Shown in pieces: positions 48,593 through 62,048 of a DNA stretch of 64,000 bases. The notes beneath the pieces were generated by a model that was given only the letters and a program-made list of their open reading frames with translations, made no database searches and was not told the origin of the DNA. The number at the start of each line of letters is the position of its first letter. The stretch's first letter is position 1. The stretch comes from Sinotaia quadrata (taxonomy: Eukaryota > Mollusca > Gastropoda > Architaenioglossa > Viviparidae), in assembly GCA_028829895.1 (NCBI GenBank), contig CM054182.1:64634879-64698878 (forward strand), read 5' to 3'. A program made the position numbers and the translations under genes.

Positions 48593-50500
48593 AATGCTAC
48601 GAGAATGTGAAAAACAGTGCCAATAAAGAATAAAAATACAAATATAAATAGATCGAAGAGGTAGAATAGTTTAAATTGATATTAAGAGCATTGCTCGATT
48701 TCTAGAAAAAAGCAGTTTAGTGAGGAATAATTTATTTTTCTTAAAGGTACCTAATACATTATTATGACAGATAATTTTGCGGGTAGAACTTTTATTTAAG
48801 TGATTTGTATTTTATGTTTCTTAGAATATGAACAGTTCATGAAAAATTGTAATGCTACGAAATAATTAGGTGTCGTTCAGTTAGAAAATGAATTGGATAT
48901 TTGAAACTTTAACGTCTTGATATAATTTGCTGGATTTACTGTTGAAACTAAGAATGCATTTTAAATTGTAATGCTGCGAAGTAATAAATTTTGTTTGCGA
49001 TCTATATATTATTATATCTTTTAAATTGTAATGCCTTCAAATATTTTTGCTTATTTTTAACTTAAATAGACAATGAATATTGCTTTAAAATTAATACTGC
49101 CACGAATTAAGTAAACTTTATAACTTATAAAGAGCGAATTTCAAACTACAGTGCTACGAAAGAAATAATTTTATAACGGAATTGAATAGCATATTTGTAA
49201 CTAACAAGCTAAGAAATAAATAATTAATATTTTTTTTAAAGTACACAATGCATTAAAAACTAAAAAGCTACGAAATAAGAATTTTATAAAAATATTTCTT
49301 TTTAGTATACAATGTATTTGAGACTGAAAAGCTACGAAATTCGTAGGTTTTATAAATTACAAAGTGAACAGTATATTTGAAACAGTAATACTACAAAATA
49401 AATAATTTTTGTAACTTATAGAGTGAAGAGTGTGTTCGAAACTGTAATGCTAATAGTTTAAGAATTTGTTAACTTATATAGTGAAAAGTGTAATTGAACT
49501 GTAATGCTAATAGCTTAAGACTTTGTTATAGAGTGAAAAGTGTAATTTTACTGTAATGCTAAGAGCTTAAGACTTTGTTAACTAATACAGTGAAAAGTGT
49601 AATTGAACTGTAATGCTAATAGCTTAAGACTTTGTTATAGAGTGAAAAGTGTAATTTTACTGTAATGCTAATAGCTTAAGACTTTGTTATAGAGTGAAAA
49701 GTGTAATTTTACTGTAATGCTAATAGCTTAAGACTTTGTTATAGAGTGAAAAGTGTAATTTTACTGTAATGCTAATAGCTTAAGACTTTGTTATAGAGTG
49801 AAAAGTGTAATTTTACTGTAATGCTAATAGCTTAAGACTTTGTTAACTAATACAGTGAAAAGTGTAATTGAACTGTAATGCTAATAGCTTAAGACTTTGT
49901 TAACTTATATAGTGAAAAGTGTAATTTAACTGTAATGCTACGATTTTTAACTTACAGAGTGAAAAGTATATATGAAACTGTAATGTTACAAAATAAATAG
50001 GTTATATAACTTATAGAGTTAACAGCGCATGTGAAATTATAATGCTATATTAAATGAATATTTTTCGTAACTTAATGAGCTGAACAACGTTTTTGAAACG
50101 TAATTTTACGAAATAAGTACTGTTAATATTTAAATAGTTATATAGAAATAAATAGTGTATAATGTATTTGAAACTATGATGCTATTAGATAAAACTATAT
50201 TTTAAAGTTTTATAGAGAAAAGACTGTATTTGAAACTATGATGCTATTAGATAAAAATACATCTTAAAGCTTTATAGAGAAAAGACTGTATTTTAAACTA
50301 TGATGCTAAAAATAAATAGTCTTTTATGAACTGAGTGAACAGTTTGTTGGAAGCTCTAGCACTTTGAAATAAGTATTTTTTTTAATTTAAAAAGTGAACA
50401 GTGTATTTGAAACTGTAATGAATGAACGCTGTAGGTTTTTAGCTGACAGAGTGAACAATATGTCTAAAACTGTAATGCTATGAACGGTAATAACGACTGA
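48593..50500. repeat. Large diverged satellite (~51-62 bp unit) with a homogeneous core
   Basis: Themes ACTGTAATGCTA, GAGTGAAAAGTGTA and AGCTTAAGACTTTGTTA recur for about 1.8 kb. The flanks (48.7-49.4 and 49.95-50.45 kb) are old and variable. The centre (about 49430-49930) has nearly identical units of about 51-61 bp, some lacking AACTTATA. No coding content. Confidence 0.9.
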
Positions 50501-50689
50501 ATCTGATTGAGGGGGGAAATGAACATTGAGTGAAAGCTGCCCTGTCCATGTGAAACATATCAAGTAAAAACTGTATTAATTAACCTAGGGACTGATTTAA
50601 ACACTAACTCAGGATTTGACTTGCACAGAATGACTTCAAATATTATACTTCGATAGTATGCTTATTCGATATTCATTGAACATATACTT
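50501..50689. other. Short spacer
   Basis: Nothing recognised. Confidence 0.5.
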
Positions 50690-51150
50690 CGCAGCGGAGT
50701 ATGATCATTCGGTATTCTTATAACACATACTTTTTAGAAGTGGTGTTTGTTCATTCATTATTCTTACAACACATACTTTTTAGAAGTGGTGTTTGTTCAT
50801 TCATTATTCTTACAACGCATACTTTTTAAAAGTGGTGTTTGTTCATTCATTATTCTTACAACACATACTTTTTAAAAGTGGTGTTTGTTCATTCATTATT
50901 CTTACAACACATACTTTTTTAGAAGTGGTGTTTGTTCATTCATTATTCTTACAACACATACTTTTTAGAAGTGGTGTTTGTTCATTCATTATTCTTACAA
51001 CACATACTTTTTAGAAGTGGTGTTTGTTCATTCATTATTCTTACAACACATACTTTTTAGAAGTGGTGTTTGTTCATTCATTATTCTTATAACACATACT
51101 TTTTAGAAGTGGTGTTTGTTCATTCAGTGTTCTTATAACAAGGTGTTCTC
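50690..51150. repeat. 46-bp minisatellite, ~9 copies
   Basis: Units with ACTTTTTAGAAGTGGTGTTT and GTTCATTCATTATTCTTACA, almost identical in the middle and diverged at the left edge. Confidence 0.95.
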
Positions 51151-51955
51151 AAAATATAGTTGGTACTATTTGCTCTAAGTTCATTCTTACAACGCACAGT
51201 TCTTACTTCGTGCTCTGAATTTATTCAGTTATCTTACTACACATAATCCTTACTTCTTGATGTATGTCCATTTGGCGTTCTTACTAAACATAATCCTTAC
51301 TTCTTGATGTATGTCCATTTGGCGTTCTTACTACACATAATTCTTACTTCTTGATGTATGTCCATTTGGCGTTCTTACTACGCTTAATTCTTACTTCTTG
51401 TTGTATGTCCATTTGGCGTTCTTACTACACATAATTCTTACTTCTTGATGTATGTCCATTTGGCGTTCTTACTACGCTTAATTCTTACTTCTTGTTGTAT
51501 GTCCATTTGGCGTTCTTACTACACATAATCCTTACTTATTGATGTATGTCCATTTGGCGTTCTTACTACACATAATTCTTACTTCGTGACATGGTCATTA
51601 GGCATTCTTAGTTCGTGCATATGTTCATTATACATTAATACATCGTGCTGTATGCTCATTTAGCATTTATACTTGCTACTTTACGTTCATTCGGCATTCA
51701 TACTTCGTGTGTATGTTCATTCGGCATTCATACTTCGTGTGTATGTTCATTAGCATTCTTACTTCGTGGACTATAGTCACTCAGTATCTTTTACTACACA
51801 TAATATTTCACGCTTTATTTTTCTTCATTATTCTTATTTCATGTCTATGCTCATTCGGTATCTTACTTCGTGCTCTATGTTCATTCGGTATGCTTAATTC
51901 ATGCTCTATGTTAATTCGGTATCTTACTTCGTGCATTATGTTAATTCGGTATTCT
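51151..51955. repeat. 47-bp minisatellite and decayed relatives
   Basis: From about 51235 to 51590, units of 47 bp contain TTCTTACTTCTTGATGTATG and CCATTTGGCGTTCTTACTAC. From 51590 to 51955 they decay into shorter GTTCATTCGGCATTCATACT-like units. Shared text (TTCATT...TTCTTAC) suggests descent from the same ancestor as the neighbouring 46-bp array. Confidence 0.92.
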
Positions 51956-52640
51956 CACTTTAATCTATATTTAGCGAGCCCCCATACACCGAGTGTCTTT
52001 CCAGCATATGTTTATTTATATATCTATAATAAGGTCAAAAGATTTAACAATAAATTTATTAAATCAACAATCAAATATACATATAACAAATACAATGATA
52101 AAGATTACTTGACATCAATATTTCCACGAAACCATGTTTGAATAATTTTAATACCTATACCATCTTATATCTTAAAACTCAATTCAACTGATTAGTGTCA
52201 ATACAAATCACAAGACAGTTCTTATCAGAGAACAAGAGAAATGAAGTTATTAGAGATAAGTGATAATAGTTTCTATGTAACCTTGTCTAGGCGAAGCCAC
52301 AATAATATTTTGGGGTGCTTTTCATAAAATTTGTCACAAATTTATTGTTCATGTTATTACTGTCAATTCCAAGAGTTTTTCTTCTCACGTTATAGAACAC
52401 TGAAAATGCTAGTCTCTCGAGGCAATCTGATGCTCCAATATATAAGTTCCCTACAGCAGAACAACAATTGTAGCAATTTCCAATAACTTCCTTGTACCAG
52501 AAATTACTCATGTAGTCAGCATTCTTTGCCACCATACACCAATGGAGTGCAGTGTATTCCTTACACTTACATTCTGCAGTAGGGGTTTATAATTAGTAAA
52601 CCAGAAAAGGCTGCTTATTCCCTATAAAAACGGTCCTCGT
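51955..52640 (-). repeat. R1 dispersed repeat, 3'-half copy, minus orientation
   Basis: On plus it runs from TAGCGAGCCCCCATACACCG near 51972 through ATCAATATTTCCACGAAACC and AGTTCTTATCAGAGAACAAG, then CAATGGAGTGCAGTGTATTC near 52541. These are the reverse complement of blocks in the copies at 12.9 and 20.1-20.65 kb and parallel the copy at 8.25-8.9 kb. Confidence 0.8.
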
Positions 52641-52649
52641 TCGTTTTTT

Positions 52650-53245
52650 TATGTGGAGATAATCACTGGACCTTGATTGTTCTGAATGTGTGTATTATGA
52701 TAGGACCTTGTTTTCGTGTTGCAGGATGTGTGTATTATGATAGAACATTGTTGTAGTGTTGCAGAATGTGTAGACGATGATCTAACATTGTTGTAATGTT
52801 GCAGAATGTATAGACGATGATCAAACGTTGTTGTGTTGCAGGATGTGTAGACGATGATCAAACATTGTTGTCTTGTTGCAGGCTGTGTAGATAATGACCA
52901 GACCGTGTTTGTTCTGCATGGTTTGAAAATAATGTTAGGACCTAGTTTTCATGTTGCAGGGTTGTAGACAATAATCGGACCTTGTTTTATGCGCTACAGG
53001 ATGTGTAGATAATGGTCGGATCTTGCTTGTGTGACAGGATGTGTAGATAATGGCCGGACCTTGCTTGTGTGAAAGGATGTGTAGATAATGGCCGGACCTT
53101 GTTGGTGTGACAGGCTGTGTAGATAATGGCCGGACCTTGTTTGTGTGACAGGATGTGTAGATAATGGCCGGACCTTGTTTGTGTGACAGGATGTGTAGAT
53201 AATGGCCGGACCTTGTTTGTGTGACAGGATGTGGGAAGGTTGAGA
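52650..53245. repeat. 38-bp minisatellite family, ~15 copies, diverged to homogeneous
   Basis: The unit GATGTGTAGATAATGGCCGG then ACCTTGTTTGTGTGACAG is nearly identical from about 53030 to 53230. Leftward copies with ATGATCAAACATTGTTG and GTTGCAGAATGTGTAGACG are older variants. Overlapping minus frames (SHKQGPAIIYT...) are shadows. Confidence 0.93.
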
Positions 53246-54789
53246 TGATACACACATGTTCGCAGGAAATCTAGACTGCTCTCAAGCGTGGGTGAGTATT
53301 AACGTGTGTGGGTATCAGTCGCCGAGACATATAAGAAGCAGATGGATATGTCCGAAAGATAATTGCCTAAGAAAAATCTATCCTTGCCTACGGATCTATT
53401 TCCTGTTCTCAACAACTGGCGTCATTGGATCATTCTCCACTGTCAAATAATACCGCATTTTGGGAGGAAAGTAAATATTGCTTTCTCCCGGGATCTTTAA
53501 AATTATACAAATTAAATATTAATATATGATTCGAACGATAAATATAGAATTAATTAGACTATGTGCATTTTTAAAAAAGCTTTACGTCTAATCAAGTTTC
53601 CATGGAGCTCACTCATAACGCCAGATACAAGTACAAACGATTGCAGTGAAAGAGTTTTTTTTAAAAAAACGTTTTTAACCAACTCTGCAGCATCATGCTC
53701 TTTTCTCAAACTTTAAACATTATAAATTATTAAATTACGTAAAGAAATGAAACTAAACAAAGGAACTGTTCAGCAGCAGACAAAACAGCTTCAGGATATA
53801 TTTTCAAAAAGAAACAACAGAATTCGAAGTGAGTTAACAGTCAAAGGCCATTCAACAAAATGTTTAGATATTTTTCTTTTTCTTCTTCTTCATCTCAGGG
53901 TTGATTGGATGACTGAAAGAAAATGAGCGAAATAGCCGTGAACTAAATAATGAAACCCTTGTGAAATCTGTAGACGCTAAACAGAAACGGGAACGCATTT
54001 TAAACCACCGAGGTGACCAAATGTCCTATACCCGTGTCCACATGGCTATCATACTTGATGGATCGGACCCGCATTACTGACATCACTTGAAATCACTCCA
54101 TTCCAAATTGCACTAAGATAAGCGCCAAGTAACGGCAACAAATTCATAATGGTGGTCACCAAAGTGTAAGATTTCCTTTTAATTTAAAGAAAATATTTAT
54201 TTATTTATTTTGGTGTTGCAAAGATATAATGCCTTTCATTTTCTTTCATCAGAATGAGTTTTGTTTGTTGTTCGTGCTTAAAGGGCTAGGAAAAGAAAAG
54301 ACTGCCGTCATGCATAAGGGTGACCTTTAAGCTGTCCCTTCCTTCTACACAGCAGTGCTTTAATTAAAAAAAGGGGCGCATAATCCTACGAACGCGGTGG
54401 TAATGGAATAATAATGAAAAATAATATTGAAAAATGTCTAACGGAAGATTGCCCGTAGGATATGTGGGTTTAGTCGCAATAACAAAAAAATGTTCATCTT
54501 GGTGAACTGACAATCTCCTATATTTTAAAACAATTTTCTTTTGAAAGCCTAAATAGCAAATAAAAATAAGCGAAGACAGTTCACTGCCCCTGCCTTAAGT
54601 ATATAATTTCTTATTTAATGAACTCTTGTTTTGATTTTAAATGAAGTATTCGATGAGAAAAATGATTTTAACAGATTTTAAAAATAAATATTTATAGCAT
54701 TGGACGATTACTACAGAACGTTTGATTCTCTCATTGCCACGTTCGGCCACCTGCCCACAATGACACCCCCCCCCCCTTTCAAATAAGGC
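53246..54789. other. Spacer, no gene seen
   Basis: A poly-C run lies at about 54766-54777. Mixed composition, no exon or transposon recognised. Confidence 0.55.
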
Positions 54790-55570
54790 AGTTTTCAAAG
54801 TGGAAGACTTCCGTCAGTGTCCTGGGAAGGGAATTTTCTTTTAATGATTCCAGGTTAGGACAGTGACTTGTTAAGAAATTTTAACTTTGACGACTCCGAT
54901 TTAGTACAATGTTTTGTTAGGAAAGTTTACTTTTTGTGACCTCGATTTAGTAGAGTGTTTTGTTAGAAAAGTTTACTTTTTTGTGACCCCGATTTAGGAC
55001 AATATTTTGTTTGGAAAGTTTATTTTTGAAGATTTGACGGCAATGTATCATGCTAAGGGAATTTACTTTTGATGATTTCCTGTTAGGACAATGTGTCTTA
55101 TACAGGGATTCACTTTTGATGATCCAGTGTTTGGACAACTTTACAAAGGGAACTTAACTTTGATGATCCTATTTTAGGACAGTCTTATAAAGGAACTTAC
55201 TTTTGATGACTCCATGTTACGATAGTCTTATACGTGAAACTTACTTTTGATGATCCTGTGTTATCATAGTCTTTTAAGGGGAACTTCATAGGCCTATTTA
55301 TGATCCTGTGTTAAGACAGGTTTATAAAGAGAACTTACTCTTGATGATTCCTTGTTAGTTCAGTCTTATAAAGGGAAATTACTCTTGATGATCCCATGTT
55401 AGGTCATTCTTATAAAGGGAAATTACTCTTGATGATCCCATGTTAGGACAGTCTTACAAAGGGGGATTACTCTTGATGATTCCATTTTAGGACAGTCTTA
55501 TAAAGGGAGTTTAATCTTGATGATTTCGTTTTAGGACAGTCTTATAATTTTAAAGACCCTGTGTGAGGGC
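54790..55570. repeat. Diverged ~42-50-bp tandem repeat
   Basis: Themes TTACTTTTGATGATCC, TGTTAGGACAGTCTTATAAA and GGGAA recur about 16 times with strong divergence; the best copies lie at 55310-55530. Confidence 0.88.
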
Positions 55571-56835
55571 ATTTGCATTATAAAATATGCATTTTGAAAC
55601 TCGTTCATTTAATGTAACTGCCTTTTCTCAGTTTGTGTATTCCAGCGTACTGGTCAGTATAAATCTATTTATTCAATGAATGGACCATTTCGAACTATGG
55701 GCCGTGTCGAATCTGTTCATTTCATTTGATGGAGTTTTCCGAGTCTGATTATTTCTGTCTCATGGTCACTGCTTAGCCAATTATTCAAATGTACGGACCA
55801 TTCCGAACCTGTTCGTCAATCGTACAGACCACTCTTAGCCTGTAGTCAAATGTACAGACCATTCCTAGCCTGTAGTCAACTGTACTGACCATTCCGATGC
55901 ATTAATTACTCTGCAGGCAAATTTGTGAGTATGTTTAATCACACCAAGGACAATTATGACGGATGAATATTTATACTGGTGTTCGTCCCGCTATGCAGAT
56001 GATTTGATGTACCACGTGGGGGCGACTTAGCAGTAATTTCCAGTGTTTTTATCCCACTGAAGTTTGTTCACATGCCACATTTGTACATTCCGACAGTGAA
56101 CTTTCAACTGACTAAACACAATTTATGTCTGAATAGTGTGTGGGTAAGAAAATCTGATCAGACTTTATGTATCGTAATATCGATGTTCAACAATAATCCT
56201 TGACTAAACACGATGTTTACTTGAATAAACTCTAGTTAACAGATGATGAGCATTTGTTGAGCCCACTCTATATACCGTTAAATATAAGTTCAATAATACA
56301 CTTTGACTAAGCTTTGTGTTTGCCTGAGCAATCGTGCCCTAAAAATGTAATAAACTTGGTAAACAAGGCAGTAATAAACTTGGTATACAAGGTTTAAACT
56401 ATTTCAAGTAGATGCCTCCCGCTCCCAAAATAAAACGTCACAGGAAACCACCTTCCGGCTGCAACGTCAATGTAGAAAGGTAGTAAAAGATTTGGGACAT
56501 TTCCCATCAATTCCGAGATTGAAACAAGGAAGAAATTGTCATATAACGAAATAATGTTGGACTTTCGCTTTAATATCTATTTTCAAGAAACAATTTCTCA
56601 TTCTTGAAATAACCTATTCCTAGAAATAACTTATCAACAAAGAAAGACAGTGCTGGACTTTCACTCCAGTAACTAATCCCAAGAAACAATTTAGCACCGG
56701 CAAAAACCGATGCTGAATTCTCGCCCTAATAACTAATGTAAAGAACCACTTTCTTGTGAAAGGAAACAAATAGCGGAGATTGCTCTAATAACAGATTTAA
56801 CGAAACACGATTTAATAGAAGTCGCCCAGCCACAA
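55571..56835. other. Spacer with minor repeats, no gene
   Basis: Short diverged units (TGTACAGACCATTCCTAGCC) lie at 55785-55890. Old AAGAAACAATTT-type repeats occur at 56580-56810. Nothing coding. Confidence 0.55.
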
Positions 56836-57245
56836 AGAGGTATCAAGGTAGATATAACTATAGGCAACGTCATCAAGGTTGTTATGACCATAGGGCAACG
56901 TCATCAAGTAAGATATGACCATAGGGCAACGTCATCAAGTTAGATATGACCATAGGGCAACGTCATCAAGGTAGATATGACCATAGGTCAACGTCATCAA
57001 GGTAGATGTAACTATAGGCAACGTCATCAAAGTAGATATGACCATAGGGAAACGTCATCAAGGTTGTTATGACCATAGATCAACGTCATCAAGTAAGATA
57101 TGACCATAGGGCAACGTCATAAAGTTAGATATGACCATAGGTCAACGTCATCAAGGTAGATATGACCATAGGTCAACGTCATCAAGTAAGATATGACCAT
57201 AGGTCAACGTCATCAAGTTAGATGTGACCATAGGGCAACGTCACA
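56836..57245. repeat. 31-bp minisatellite, ~13 copies, CRE-half-site in each
   Basis: Units with ATCAAGGTAGATATGACCAT and AGGGCAACGTC; AACGTCAT is the complement of ATGACGTT. GGGCAACGTC and GGTCAACGTC variants alternate. Confidence 0.95.
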
Positions 57246-57594
57246 GACGCTCGTAGAGTGGCGCAAAAAACGACAGAGTATAATGTAAATATGTATATAC
57301 TTCTCCACAACAGTAAAAGCAAAAGTCGCAGTTGGATTTGATTCTGTTTGTAAAAATTGGATAAAATATCACAGATCTCGAGTGCAATGTAAGTCTTAAA
57401 AGAGATTCAAACCCAAATCCGAATTAAACTCAGGGTGCAAATTCAATTGAATATGAAATGCTCAAAACATTTTAACTAAACTTAAGTTATTACCTGTATC
57501 TCAAATAAAGAAATAAATCAAATTTTAATTAAAAATGAAATCAATTTTCTTTTCAAGAGCAAACACGCATACTAAGAAATTGAAGTCAATTGTT
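57246..57594. other. AT-rich spacer, no gene seen
   Basis: Nothing recognised. Confidence 0.55.
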
Positions 57595-57800
57595 TAACAT
57601 GCAAGTGAACTAATAGTCTTATTATCTAATTATACAAATATAAGTATAAGGAATATGTCACTTGTTTAGTATGCCAATCAATTAATAGTCTCATTATCTA
57701 ATTATACAAATATAAGTATAAGGAATATGTCACTTGTTTAGTATGCCAATCAATTAATAGTCTCATTATCTAATTATACAAATATAAGTATAAGAAACAA
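57595..57800. repeat. 72-bp tandem repeat, ~2.8 copies
   Basis: Unit with AATAGTCTCATTATCTAATT, then ACAAATATAAGTATAAGGAA and TATGTCACTTGTTTAGTATG; the first copy is diverged at its left edge. Confidence 0.93.
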
Positions 57801-58096
57801 ACAAATAATCGAATTAAAAAGCCAGTAAAATATCTCCTATCAGAATAATTTTCCTACTTGTCAAACATATACCCAAACATATAAACAAACAAATAAAGAA
57901 GTGAGCAACAAACAAGCAAACACATAAATATAATAAAGACAAACCAATAAAATGTGTATAATAAAATCTCACTCCACAAGGAAAAGAAAAAGTGAAACAT
58001 TTCATAAACAAAGCTAAACCAACCAGCCACCACATGAACCATGCCTGCATATGCACATACCTTACATACAAACCTTAAATACATGTATAAATACCC
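57801..58096. other. AT-rich spacer, no gene seen
   Basis: Loosely repeated AACAAACAAAT/CATATA strings. The minus frames here are Phe/Leu/Tyr-rich because of composition and do not fit a receptor exon. Confidence 0.5.
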
Positions 58097-58345
<249 letters not shown>

Positions 58346-58834
58346 CACATACACGTATGCGTACGCACATAGGCGCATGCATTCATTTAAAGACACAAAT
58401 ATTTCTTATTTATACGTCAATCTGAAAATGTTAAGTTCTGTTTACTTTCCAACGATCTTTGATCATTAATGTAACCTTACCACATTCATCATCTGTACTC
58501 ACTAAAGTTTCGCGTACTCTTTTGAATAGATTCACGCGAATTGACTATTAATGCTAGCGTAAACTTCCTATCTGGCACTTCAGCACTACAAAGAACACTA
58601 TCTTGTCGTGGTGTCCTTAACAACTGACTGGTCGCATGAATTAAAAAAAACCAAAATCCTCATTTGACCAGGTCGTACAATTGAGCCGTAGGACAAAATG
58701 GATAAAGAAGTTAGGTTCCAAGAAGCAATACTGAGTTCAGTATCCGAAAAAAATAAAAATGAAAAATTAAAGTTTGTAATAATGTGTTCACAGAGTCATC
58801 AACAGAAGATCGTGAGGATACAAAAAAGAAAGTC
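58346..58834. other. Spacer, no gene seen
   Basis: Nothing recognised. Confidence 0.55.
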
Positions 58835-59040
58835 TTGAATCTGGCCAGTAAAAGATGTTGGATTAATAAAAGCTGCCTTCATTGGCCAGTAAAAGTTGAT
58901 GGATTAATAAAAGCTGCCTTCATTGGCCAGTAAAAGTTGATGGATTAATAAAAGCTGCCTTCATTGGCCAGTAAAAGTTGTTGGATTAATAAAATCTGCC
59001 TTCAGTGGCCAGTAAAAGTTGATGGATTAATAAAAGGATT
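58835..59040. repeat. 41-bp minisatellite, 5 copies
   Basis: Units with TGGCCAGTAAAAGTTGATGG and ATTAATAAAAGCTGCCTTCA; first and last are partial. Confidence 0.95.
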
Positions 59041-60134
59041 TAAGATAGTTCATACTCATGATAGTTTATAAATCAAAAACTATAATATATCAGTTCAAAA
59101 AAGTTTACAGTATTCCTACACACCCAGCAACAATAGATAAATTAATAGAAAACAAATAAATGATATTGCTCACTTTAACAGAAACTATCCGAAATAGTAT
59201 ATTGAAAATGTAGAAAAAGCTATAATTATTTTTTTAAATGTGTATAAGTTGTATAGCATTTCATTTAAATTCAACAACAGTAGATAGATTTAATTCTGTA
59301 ATATAAGATAACATATTCAGCAAATTTGGACTGATTCTAAGAAATAGGTAATGGAACATGCTTCGATTTCCTCCAAAATTCTTTTCATATGTTATTTTCG
59401 GCAACAAGATATCGACCTTTTAAATTCTTGTAATTAAATTCTGAACATCTTGAAACATTAAGAAAAGTTAAAAAGATTTCTTGTAATTTAATATTTTTTT
59501 TATTCTTGTGATGCTGATTACAAGTCTAACAATTACAACAGCAGAAACAGCAGCAACAACAACAATAACAACAGCAGCAGCAACAATAACACACATTTTG
59601 AATTAAGCAAAATATCCATCGGTAGTATAGTACAGCTTTAATTCATGTAATATTTTAGTAAAATCTCCAAGAAAACAATTGACTGTTTCGAACTTTCTTG
59701 TACTCTCTCTATATTATTTTTTTATATAGGTACTATGATTCCATCAACTTTTTGAAAGGATCCCTCAACACCTAAGATCAAGTCACATCATGTCTTGTTC
59801 TAAATTTCTTTAAAAGGCCACTGAAGAACAAACTAAATTTGACTCGTTCAAAGGCCACTGAAGAACACACCAAATTTGACTCGTTTAAAGGCCACTCAGA
59901 TTCATTCAAGTTAAAAACATTTAGGTTCATTAAAATGTCACATTTCCTATTCATTGCTGAAAATATGATTTAAAACAATGGAAAGAAAGTATGATTTAAA
60001 ACAATGGAAAGAAAGAACTGACAGAAATGCTCGGAATTTCTTTGTATAAAGTTACACCTACATTGCTGTTGTCTACGTTTCAAGGAAACAAAAGAACATT
60101 AAAGTTACAACAGTTATTTTGTTACATAGGAAAT
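59041..60134. other. AT-rich spacer, no gene
   Basis: Contains (CAA/CAG) triplets at 59535-59595 and a short duplicated AAAGGCCACTGAAGAACA at 59813 and 59851. No coding signal. Confidence 0.6.
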
Positions 60135-60240
60135 GTCGCACGCACGCACGCACTCACACACACACACACATACACCCACATACGCACACACTCACGCACG
60201 CACGCACGCACACCACACGCGCACGCACACAAGCTCACCA
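60135..60240. repeat. (CACG)/(CA)n microsatellite
   Basis: Alternating CACG and CACA units. Confidence 0.95.
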
Positions 60241-60639
60241 AAATCATTGTTAAAGGGTAATATATTCCAATAAATGCTTTCAAATGTTTATCGAAATGGC
60301 GAAAATATTTTATTTCAATCAGATTTAGGAAAATCTTACTTCGAATTACACATTTTTGGCATCTTTTCTTTGGCGATCGATAGTATTATATTCATCAATG
60401 GTAAAGTTTCTGCTGATCGATTAAAAAATAACTCTCATACACGGTAATCTGAGCTGAGATGTTTACTCTTTTTTAATTAGAACGACAAGAATCTGCGTAG
60501 AGCATTTTAATGTCCAACAAACAACACGAGTATCAACTTCAGTTATAAATTCAAAAGTATAACGGTTTTTAACGGACAATAAGATTCTGATCAGTGTAGC
60601 GCTCTGAAATGACCACTACGATTAAACACTTACAAGAAG

Positions 60640-61120
60640 TGCCTGTATAAAATTAATGATTAGTTAGACTTGAAGAATAAACACTGACAGGAAATGCCTG
60701 AATACAGTGAATGATTAGTTAGACTTGAAGAAGTGTGATGACAGGAAGGATATAAATACCGACAAGAAATGCTTTCGTACAATTAATAATTAGTTAGACC
60801 TGGAGAAGTGTGATGACAGGTGGGAAATAAACACTTACAAGAAATGTCTGCATACAATGAATGATTAGTTAGACTTGAAGAAGTGTGATAACAGGTGAGA
60901 CACAAACACCGATAAGAAATGCTTTCATACAATTAATAATTAGTTAGACTTGGAGAAGAGTGATGACAGGAAAGATATAAATATCGACAAGAAATGCTTT
61001 CGTACAATTAATAATTAGTTAGACCTGGAGAAGTGTGATGACAGGAAAGATATAAATACCGACAAGAAATGCTTTCGTACAATTAATAATTAGTTAGACC
61101 TGGAGAAGAGCAATAACACG
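60640..61120. repeat. ~75-bp minisatellite, ~6-7 copies
   Basis: Units contain GAAATGCTTTCGTACAATTA, then ATAATTAGTTAGACCTGGAG and AAGTGTGATGACAGG. Two variants (TTTCGTAC and CTGCATAC types) alternate, hinting at a higher-order repeat. Confidence 0.93.
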
Positions 61121-61324
61121 AAGTTTCTTTATATATGACGAGTAAGACTCGTGAACATGCAATGATCATAAGACAGAAGCGTACCAGTGTAAATGGCCGA
61201 GAAAACACCAATATAGAGACTCAGCAAAACACAGTTAAGTCGTTGCTCATCAAAAAGCGTTTCTTGTGATAACCACTGAATGGAAAACATATAAAAATCA
61301 GCTAGTAGCATCTCTCGTAAAGAG

Positions 61325-61475
61325 AAATGAATGGAAAATGTCTTATACAAAACTCACCTGACGTCTCTTGTAAACGCCATTGAATGGAAAATGTCTTATA
61401 CAAAACTCACCTGACACCTCTTGCAAACGCCATTGAATGGAAAATGTCTTATACAAAATTCAGCAAGCAATGTTT
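61325..61475. repeat. 53-bp minisatellite, ~3 copies
   Basis: Units with GCCATTGAATGGAAAATGTC, TTATACAAAACTCACCTGAC and CTCTTG. It is flanked by diverged copies on both sides. Confidence 0.93.
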
Positions 61476-61654
61476 AATGTAAACACCATATACTTAATGA
61501 CATAAAGATACTTCAGGAAACCGACGCATGTAAACATTCTTCAGTGGTCAATAGCATCAGTGACCAATAAAGACTAGAGTTATTGGTGGCCTAGAAGTCT
61601 TGCAGACTTTACAACTTTACGCTTCCAACGTTGGTTCATTTTGCAGACGGTGGA

Positions 61655-61975
61655 TTTTAGTAGCAATAGTGTGGTGTAAACAATTGGTATATAGCTCTAG
61701 TAGCAATAGTCTGGTGTAAACACCTGTAATTGGTCAATAACTCTAGTAGCAATAGTCTGGTTTTAACACCTGCAATTGGTCAATAGCTCTAGTAGCAATA
61801 GTCTGGTGTAAACACCTGTAATTGGTCAATAACTCTAGTAGCAATAGTCTGGTGTAAACACCTGCAATTGGTCAATAGCTCTAGTAGCAATAGTCTGGTG
61901 TAAACACCTGTAATTGGTCAATAGCTCTAGTAGCAATATTCTGATGTAAACCCTGTAACTGGTCAATAGCTCTAG
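61655..61975. repeat. 46-bp minisatellite, ~7 copies
   Basis: Units with CTCTAGTAGCAATAGTCTGG and TGTAAACACCTGTAATTGGT, ending CAATAG; each contains an unrestricted TTTACACCAGACTATTGCTA-type complement. No coding role. Confidence 0.95.
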
Positions 61976-62048
61976 CAGACGTGGACAAAGCAACTTTTTA
62001 GTCAACAATACTCAAGGTTTGCATACGAAAAGAAAACCTTCCGATATA

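Noticed and set aside
57814..58084. Hydrophobic minus frames as possible TM1-TM2 exon
   Set aside because: Lacks the GN in TM1 and the LAxxD in TM2; Phe/Leu richness comes from an A/AAC-rich plus strand.
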